Source: Zygnema cylindricum (lineage: Eukaryota > Streptophyta > Zygnematophyceae > Zygnematales > Zygnemataceae). Taken from it: DNA of 64,000 nucleotides. Every line of letters begins with the position of its first letter. Position 1 is the stretch's first letter. The notes under the pieces were generated by a model. The model was not told the DNA's origin. It saw nothing but the letters and a program-made list of their open reading frames with translations, and searched no databases. Positions 56,924 through 64,000 of this stretch are shown one piece after another. The position numbers were made by a program, and so were the translations under genes. Location of the stretch: contig JBBHKE010003003.1 in assembly GCA_037447655.1 (NCBI GenBank), forward strand, positions 315,399 to 379,398, in the 5' to 3' direction.

Positions 56924-58441
56924 ATGGCCAAACGGAGCCTGGCTTCTGGAGGCTCCGGTCTGGGAAGCGAGGAGAGGATAGTCAAGAGTAGTCCAAGTAT
57001 TCCTTTTACTAGTGCAGTAAGGTGAGAAACTGTAATGGAGAAATCCGATCGGGAAACCCTAATTGAGAACCTTTTGCCCTCTTATCTCCCTCCCTTTCTC
57101 CCTCAATCCGTATCTCCCTCTCTTCCCCTCTGTCAGCAGGATGATGGAGAAGCACATGACGTCAGCAGATTGTGATGCCAGCATAATCATGACAATTAAG
57201 CATATATGAAGTCAGCACGACCATGGAAAAAAGTATATATGGCGTCAGCACGATGGTGGAAAAAGCATATGGCGTCAGCATGTTGTGGTAAAGAGGCTTG
57301 CAGCAGCAGCAAAATGATAATGTGAAATTTAAAAAAAAAAAAATTGTTTTCTATTGATGGACACGACTTAACGCCATTTCATTTTTTATTTTTATTTTTT
57401 ACGGTTATGTTGATTCTAATTTTTTTAGTGTGGTTTTCTTTAGTTTTGTTGAAGGAAGTTTGTATAAATTGTTTGGAGAGTTATGTATCCTGTTTTTAAA
57501 CCCTTTATGTTAGATGTCACAGCCCCTTGGTTGTAGATGTCTTTTCTTTTCATCAACATAGGCAATTGTTTTTTTCCTTTCCAATGGTCTCACATAAATG
57601 TATTAAAAATTCGTCCTTTACCACCTTGCTTCAACTTATTTGTTTTGAGTTTGAAGAGTTGTTTTTGGAACAAAACACAATAAGGTTTAGGGTTGGTTAA
57701 CAGATCCAAACATTTATCTCTTCTTTGGCCAATTTTCATTTCCGACATAGTTTCTACGAAGGCAAATCAGCTCGATTTCGTTCCCTTTTTGTATGCTGTT
57801 GTTTTTTTTTCTGTAGATTCGGTTTTTGTGTTTATTCTATGTTCCCTTTTTTGCCCTCTTTAACATGATATTTTATATGTTATAATGTTAATATAATAAG
57901 TTGAATTGATGTTCTAATCTTGTCACGTTTAAGAAACGATATTTGTTTGGGATGAATGGATTATGTTTGTTTAAGGTAATAAATTAGACCTCTCTTCCTC
58001 TCCGTCTCCTCCACACGTTTACTTGCTCTTTTAGTCCCATTCAGAATTTTTACTCCTCTCTCCCCCCCCCCTGCCCCCTCCCCCCCGCCCTTTCTCTCGT
58101 CCTCATGTAGTCATACCTCCTTGTCTCTCTTATTCATGAGCTTATAGTCTCTCTACCCCCCCCCCTTTTTTTCTTCTCCATTTTTGTTGTCTTTTCACCC
58201 TTCACACATACACACTCCAAGACTCCATCCTCCCTCTTTTTAAAGCGCGTTCTCTCTCTCTACCTCTCTCTCCCTCTCTTCTTTGCCACCCACCTCTGCA
58301 GTCTTTCTCTCTCAGATTCATTGATTTCCCTTCTCACTTTGTCTCTCACAGACATCAATGCTGCCTCTCTTTCTCCAACATACACTTACTCACCAAGTCT
58401 TATCGTCTCATTCACTGATTCTTTTGTTTGATTTACTCTCT

Positions 58442-58521
<80 letters not shown>

Positions 58522-59975
58522 GTTACCCATGCTCTCGCCCACTCTCTCTCTCCCACCGTCTTTTAGTCTCCCACCCTCTCTTTCACTTTCCCACACCGTC
58601 CCATTCCCTCTCGCTCTCTCATTGTCTCGCACACTCCTACTTTCTCCCACTCTCTCGCTCACTCTCCGCCTCACTCGCCCCCTCTCTCTCACACACTCTA
58701 GATCCCACTCCCCAACCGTCGCAACCCTCTCTCACTCTCATTCCCTCCCACACCCCTACTTTCCCCACTCCCACACTCGCCGCCTCTCTCACACTCTGTC
58801 TCCCATTCTCACCCTCTCTCTCTCTCTTACCCGTGTGTGCAAGCAGGCGAAGAAAGAAGGCACCGAGCACTGCCGTGGGCACAATGGTGGGCGAGGACGA
58901 AGAGTTAATTCAGGGGTGGCTTTATAAACAGGGGAAACATACACTTAGACATAGATGGTCAAAACGATACTTTGTCCTTCAGAAAAATTCTCAAATACTT
59001 CGATATTATAAAACATTGCCAGTAAATGGTCAGGTTTGTTCTTCTCCTCCCCTCTCCTCGCCCCTCTCCCCCCCCCCTCTCAGTCGCTCTCTCTCTCACC
59101 CCCTCTCTTGCTTACTTCTTTCTTCCCGTTCCTTCTCTTGTTCTATCCTTTTGGAAGAAGGGTTGGTTAATGTTTCTAGGGTTATGGCAAGCAAGAACTC
59201 TCTTTCCCTATTCTCTCTCTCCTTTCCCTCTCATTTTCTCTCTCCCTTTCTCTCATTCTTCCTCGCTTCAACATTGAACGAATCGAGATCCAATACTAAC
59301 AGCTCACTTTTATTAGTGTGGATTGCCCAAATAAGTGTTGGGCACATAAGTCTAAAAGCCATTCGTTTATTCTTATTTACCACATATTTTTCTGTGTTTA
59401 ACACTCTCTCTAGTTATTTCGAGTATTTTCCAATGACATAGTTTTGATTGGTACTAAATATCTTTATGAACTTGACATAGTTTTACGAAATGGTCCTTTT
59501 GAGTTTGTGGAATTAACTGAAGGAAATTCTTACCATTTTTTGCTGCGCATCCGTCTTTTTTTTTGTTGTCTTGAGTTTGAATTTTCTGTTTATGAATTGG
59601 GATGAAAGCTGAGAAGTGTCTGAGAGCTTTTGTTGTTATTCTTTCGAATGTTGATATAATAATTAGTGGATTGCGTTGAAGACAATTTTACGGTTCATGA
59701 TACGGGGTTTTGAGAATGTCCTCGCGCCTTGTTTTACCATTTTCATTTATGTGCGATTTTTGATAGATATTTGATACGATGCTACAACAACGAAGAAAAA
59801 AATAGGTAAGTTACTAGCCGTCCGGATATATGTGGACACGGTTACTGTTTTTCTTGTCTGTGAGCCGCTTTACTCAGTTTCAGTACATTGCAATCATCGT
59901 TACGAAAATACTTCAATCGACGGTTGATGTTTGCCTGGCATTTGGGAATCCTGGGAGGCGTTGGGGTATCCCCCG

Positions 59976-60015
<40 letters not shown>

Positions 60016-63000
60016 CCCTTCCTCTCTCTCTCTCTCTCACACATCTACAACGTGACTCGCTGTTAACGTTAACAAATGATTATTATCCGGACTATTTACG
60101 CGTTAATAATTCTATTTTTGATCCGAACGATGTGGATGCTTTTGAACTGCTCATGGAGTTATCGTTAAGAGAAAAACAACGCTAATACAGTATTAATAAT
60201 GCTATTACATTTCCAGAGGCCAAAAACAAACAGAACTGAAGTAGTGTTATTAATGCTAACAGCGATTCAACATGTACTGTACACTGCCGATCGTTATTAG
60301 AGTTAGGGTGAAGTTCCATTAGGACATTCTGTAATTGTACGGCCAACATTACAGAATGCTAAATTTTGAACGATGTTCTATCGCACAGTCTGTAATCCAC
60401 GTGTTCAAAATTTAGTGGTACCACGTAAGTTAAGATCGGATATTAAAAATCGTCAATGATTTTCACACTGACCAAAAATCTTCATTTGCGTACCATGTAA
60501 GTGCGTACCAGGTCATTGTACAACACAACTTTTGTACTCTTTGCTGACGCCTTCTCAGATACCAGCTCATTTTTTTAGGGTTCCTGGTTTTTTGCGTGAC
60601 GAATGAGCGTTGCCAGAAATAGTGTGACGAATGGGCGCCAACAAAAATAGGGTGACAAAGTGCGTTACGAGATTTATTTTTGTGTTTTCGGTTAGATTTT
60701 TGAATGCATGTATCATGTGCGAAATTTTTTTATTTCCGTTGGTTGCCCTCTTGACACGTATGCTCATTATCCAACGTGGCGCGGCTAATTTTGCTGTAAA
60801 TGGTGATGGCGAGGTACATCACCATTTACAGACACTTTTGAAGCGAATGCTTCGCGAAAAATATCCAACGGTCATTGTTAACTCCCAGACCTTTGGATAA
60901 TATTGGCAAGATTCTCTGTAATGTTGTTTCCGGATAAAAACAAAATAAGAGGTACGACGTAGTACGGAGAAGTCCGAATTTCTGTAAACAACCTCACTTT
61001 TCGTCTAATGGAACTTCACCCTTAACAACATTAATTCGGTCGCGACTTTTTTTGGCTAAAAAATCATTTATAATTTTGCATTAACGCTAATAAACTCTTA
61101 ACTACTAACAATGGGCAGTGTAGTTCTAGGGTATTGAAGTTAAGGTTTAGAGAAGTATTAATGCTGCTATATTACTATAGTCCCTTATCAATGTGTTGTT
61201 CATACGATACAATATCGCAATAACAATATCGAATCACAATATTTTCTCAACATTTGGTATGATGCAAAATATTGAAGTTTTTCCATTACGGAATCGTCTC
61301 AGTTCGTCATTTTTTTTTCTTTTTTTGTATGTCGATGTTTGACTTCTTTTCTCTGATTGTTTTCTTTTCTTTTCTTTTCCCATTTGATTTGTTCTAGGCA
61401 AAGGAATTTGAAATTGGTCCTTATTGTCGTGTGGATGATACTGGTCGCGTCACGTCCAGTTCCAAGGTGTGTTAAAAACACTTTTCTTTTTTCCTTCGTT
61501 TGCTCCCAAAAGCTTAATAATTTGAATTGAATCGCAATCTAGTTTTAAATTTCAGTTTGTATGAGAATGTTATTTGTGGTTAAAAACAGGATTTTCAAGG
61601 GAAAAAATATGCTAGAAATTACAAAACAAGATGGAGTTCTTTTGGAGACGGGAAACATATGCAGATGTAGTGAGAGTTGAAAGACAGTTATTGTTGTCTT
61701 TTTCCAATTAGAGTAGACAAATGTGCTGAGCTGGACTTGGGGAAGGTGATATTTGCAGGAACTTTACACATTTCAACTACAAAAAGGAAACACCCATCGA
61801 TTAGTGGTGATCTCAAACTGCTTCTCTTTTTTCTTCTCTCCATTTCTATTTCTCTCTCTCCTTCCCACTCTCATTCTTTCTCCCATTCTTACTCTCTCTC
61901 TCTGTCCCCCTATTGTTATGATAGACACTCTCAGGAGTACAACTTTCTCTTCCCCACTCTCACACTCTCTTTCCCTCTCTCTCTCCTTCATACTCTTGAA
62001 TACACCTCTCTCCCACTCGTACGGCTGTTCTTTCTTTCTCTCTATCTCTCTCTCTCTCCCTTACTCTCTCGCCGTCCTGCTCTTTCTCGTGGTTTCACGG
62101 TCTCTATTGTTATGACAGACACACTCTCAGGAGTATACCTCTTCTCTCCCACTCTCTCTCCCTCTCTCTCTCCCCCACTCTGTCTCCTTCATTCTTGTGA
62201 ATACACCTCTCCCACTCTTACACCCGTTCTCTCCTTCTCTCTCTCTCTCTCCCATTTTCTCTCCTTTACTCTCTCGCCGTCCTCCTCTACACCTCTCTCC
62301 CACTCTTACACCGATTCTCTCTTTCTCTCTTTCTTTCTTTCTTTCTCTCTCTCTCTCCTACCTTTGTTTATATTATATCATAAACCTTTGTTTATATTTT
62401 ATCGTAAACTTTTGTTTATATTTTGTCGTAAACTTTTGTTTATATTTTATCGTAAACTTTTGTTTATATTTTATCGTAAACTTTTGTTTATATTTTATCG
62501 TAAACTTTTGTTTATATTTTATCATAAGCCTTTGTTAATTTTATTTAATATATTTTGAAGTTACTTTTTTTATAAATTTTGGCCCATCTTTAAATTTTGA
62601 GTTGAAATTTGTCGAAACCATTGTCAACTAATAAAATCTTTCAAATACAATAAAAAAAGTGATAAAGACGAACAAAGGCAAAAACTCTATTAGTTCTTTT
62701 CTTAAAGTCACGTCCATTTGTGAGTTTGGATTCGGGGAAAAGTTATCTTTCTCGTTTAGGTTTTAGGTTATAACTACGTTTCACAAAATTTCAATCATAT
62801 AAAACTTTTTTTTAATCATGGTATTAGAATGTTCCAGTGGATTTCTGAAATTAAAATTTCCTTTTCTTATATCTGTCTCTGATTTTCCTTCTTACACATT
62901 TTTCTGTTTCAAATTTTTACGGACTCTTTTATTTCAGGTGTTGTAATTATTTATATATTATTTATTTGTGTTGTTTACTTTTGTCTTCGTTTTTTTTGTG

Positions 63001-63897
63001 CTTATTTATTTGAGTTGTTTATAAATGTTATCTTTTTTTTTTTTCTATTTGAGATGGGGTTAGGTGGGTTCAATAAGTCCGGAAGTAGCCGGACAATGGA
63101 TGAAATCGATTCGAGGGAAAATAGAACTGGTAAAACTCTTCTTTTCCCCCTCCTCTTTCTCCTCTCCTCTCCTCTCCTTTCCTCTCCTCTCCTCTCCTCT
63201 CCTCTCCTCTCCTCTCCGCTCCGCTCCCTCTCCTCTCTCTCCTCCCGCAACTTCATTTCCTCCTGTTTATCTCTTTTTGATCCCCCCCGCTGTTTATCTC
63301 TCTCGCCCTTCTTCCTCTTACCCTAAATTTAGTCAATTGGTATCAACAAATTCAACATTTTTCCCTCTGTTAATTAAGGCACTTTTAATATAGGGGAAGT
63401 ACATACTGACCCCAGAATCATTGAAATCAATCCAAAATCTAAAAAGAAGCTATGCGACGACAAACTTAATGACAAAGTTTCAAAAGTTATTAAGTACGGA
63501 CCATTTTCCTACAATTGTTAGCCCGAACAATGTCTTTCTGGAGATTTTGGGTCAATATTGAAGATTCTGGTGGGTCGATATATAATTCGCCTTAATATAT
63601 TCAACTTTATTTGATTTTCTTTTCTTTTCATATATACATATCCATATCTACACATATACATATATCGATGTATACATATATACATGTAAGCATGTATACA
63701 TATACACATGTATATATGTGTGGATAACATTTTTTTTTTTATGAAAAGTTATATTTTTTATTTCTTACCACTTAATTTTTTGGAGAGGAAGGCTTTACAG
63801 TCTCCGGGAAGTTCCCAACATGAAGGAAGTTTGGAGGGAGCTGCCCAAAGAGTGGGAAGTATCGAAAATGAAGATGAAGACAGCGATATGAAGTGAG
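56924..63897 (+). CDS. PH-domain protein gene, 5' part (continues past the window)
   Basis: Exons 56924-57021, 58847-59033, 61398-61466, 61759-61806 and 63064-63129 join in consistent phase. Residues 1-45 are a basic, Ser-rich leader (MAKRSLASGGSG... RRKKAPST). Then follows a complete pleckstrin-homology domain of about 110 residues: GWLYKQGK, RWSKRYFVLQ, LRYYK, then FEIGPYCRV, LYTFQLQKGNTHRLV and the C-terminal helix with the invariant Trp (SPEVAGQWMKSIRGK). PH domains bind phosphoinositides or proteins; the ligand is unknown, and the basic strand 1-2 loop favours lipid binding (inference). Later exons are less certain: an open stretch from 63394 (GKYILTPESLKSIQNLKRSY) and an acidic exon 63779-63897 (ending ENEDEDSDMK, donor GTGAGT). 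Introns are pyrimidine-rich and carry transposons. Confidence 0.8.
57130..57310. repeat. Imperfect GCGTCAGCA repeats
   Basis: Six loosely spaced copies of (A/C)(T)GACGTCAGCA / GGCGTCAGCA, alternating with GATGG-GAAAAAGCATAT phrases, in the first intron of the PH gene. The first copy contains a palindromic TGACGTCA, a CRE-type site. Confidence 0.6.
58446..58519. repeat. (CT)n microsatellite
   Basis: About 37 uninterrupted CT units in the intron preceding the PH-domain exon, within a longer pyrimidine-rich stretch (58020-58830). Confidence 0.95.
59980..60040. repeat. (TC)n microsatellite
   Basis: Interrupted TC tract immediately left of the TIR element at 60046. Confidence 0.9.
60046..60276. 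mobile_element. TA-type MITE (family M4), 231 bp
   Basis: Ends TACAACGTGACTCGCTGTTA and, inverted, TACATGTTGAATCGCTGTTA, about 20 of 28 positions matching. Shares the AATCGCT-TTAG core with M1-M3. In a PH gene intron. Confidence 0.6.
60280..61122. mobile_element. TA-type MITE (family M5) interrupted by a PIF-like element
   Basis: Left end TACACTGCCGATCGTTATTA (60280) and right end inverted TACACTGCCCATTGTTAGTA (61122). Removing 60306-61024 leaves a MITE of about 125 bp. It starts 3 bp after M4 ends. Confidence 0.6.
60306..61021. mobile_element. PIF/Harbinger-like MITE, 716 bp, TTA duplication
   Basis: Perfect 17-bp TIRs GGGTGAAGTTCCATTAG / CTAATGGAACTTCACCC, flanked by TTA at 60303-60305 and 61022-61024. 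A TTA/TWA duplication with G-starting TIRs is typical of PIF/Harbinger. An 89-codon ORF inside has no transposase motif. Inserted within M5 in a PH gene intron. Confidence 0.85.
61830..62350. repeat. Pyrimidine-rich intron with ~190-bp imperfect duplication
   Basis: ATTGTTATGA(T/C)AGACA...CTCTCAGGAGTA occurs near 61912 and 62106, and the following CT-rich blocks recur, ending CTCTCGCCGTCCT (62066, 62273). ORFs here are low-complexity Ser/Leu strings and not genes. Confidence 0.7.
62361..62528. repeat. 24-bp tandem repeat, seven copies
   Basis: Unit CTTTTGTTTATATTTTATCG plus TAAA, 7 x 24 = 168 bp, middle copies identical. It lies in the PH gene intron between the exons at 61806 and 63064. Confidence 0.95.
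63161..63245. repeat. (CTCTC)n pyrimidine repeat
   Basis: Tandem CCTCT pentamers degenerating to CTCCG, in the intron after the last PH-domain exon. Confidence 0.9.
63625..63722. repeat. (CATATA)n AT-rich repeat
   Basis: Degenerate CATATACATGTATA repeats with palindromic character, in an intron of the PH gene. Confidence 0.8.
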
Positions 63898-64000
63898 TCT
63901 CTCTCTCTCTCTCTCTCCCTCTCTAAAACTGTAACATGGAAGTCATGTCTATGTAGTAACAAGTTTGGCATACTCTTTCAATCTTCGCTTTCCTCTCCCT

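Noticed and set aside
58358-59441. Long Ser/Leu-rich ORFs (up to 337 codons)
   Set aside because: Translations of the (CT)n tract. Only the segment 58847-59033 is coding, as the PH-domain exon.
61677-62558. 293-codon ORF with FCLYFIVN repeats
   Set aside because: Produced by pyrimidine repeats and the 24-bp array within an intron; the real exon (61759-61806) is in another frame.

Overview
This is a repeat-rich window from an intron-rich eukaryotic nuclear genome. The evidence is split genes with GT-AG introns and long pyrimidine tracts, Ty1/copia retrotransposons, several families of terminal-inverted-repeat (TIR) elements, tRNA-type Pol III boxes and very long microsatellites. Nothing looks bacterial. 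The species cannot be fixed from the sequence. The GT61 glycosyltransferase and a Doa10/MARCH6-type fragment recall plant or algal proteins, while the Crypton/GCR1_C-like gene is of a type known from fungi and other protists.

Layout. 1-2.2 kb: remnants of small TIR elements. 3.57-4.61 kb: six tandem copies of a 173-bp satellite. 5.46-7.13 kb (minus): a three-exon gene with a tyrosine-recombinase-like N-terminal domain and a GCR1_C-like C-terminal domain, one in-frame TAG. 8.1-8.9 kb: truncated LTR. 9.6-17.8 kb (plus): a 14-exon GT61-family glycosyltransferase gene; one intron holds an 80-base G run. 18.7-26.9 kb: two head-to-head copies of copia family A; the plus copy is split by a family B solo LTR. 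28.4-42.4 kb: a nest in which a long-inverted-repeat element is split by copia B, whose LTR is split by copia C; a TA-type MITE sits in the other arm. 42.6-48.1 kb: a second long-inverted-repeat element, a hAT-like MITE inside another MITE, a Doa10-type gene fragment, a tRNA-type gene and unassigned exon-like pieces. 48.9-52.3 kb: a decayed, 5'-truncated copia B. 54-56.4 kb: small TIR elements. 56.9 kb to the window end (plus): a PH-domain gene whose introns host three more TIR elements.

How the parts relate. Only two loci look like ordinary host genes, the GT61 gene and the PH gene. A third, the Crypton-like gene, could be a domesticated transposon protein or a decaying transposon. Most of the rest is mobile DNA. 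Target-site duplications give a relative order: CAAAC for copia C in the copia B LTR, CATGT for the solo LTR in copia A, GTTAT(C/T)AG for the hAT-like MITE, TTA for the PIF-like element. Two copia families have primer-binding sites matching the anticodon arm of initiator tRNA-Met, as in Drosophila copia, and their gag start codon lies inside that site.

Limits. Exon borders were read by eye from splice signals and reading phase. Family names rest on motif recognition, not on searches.
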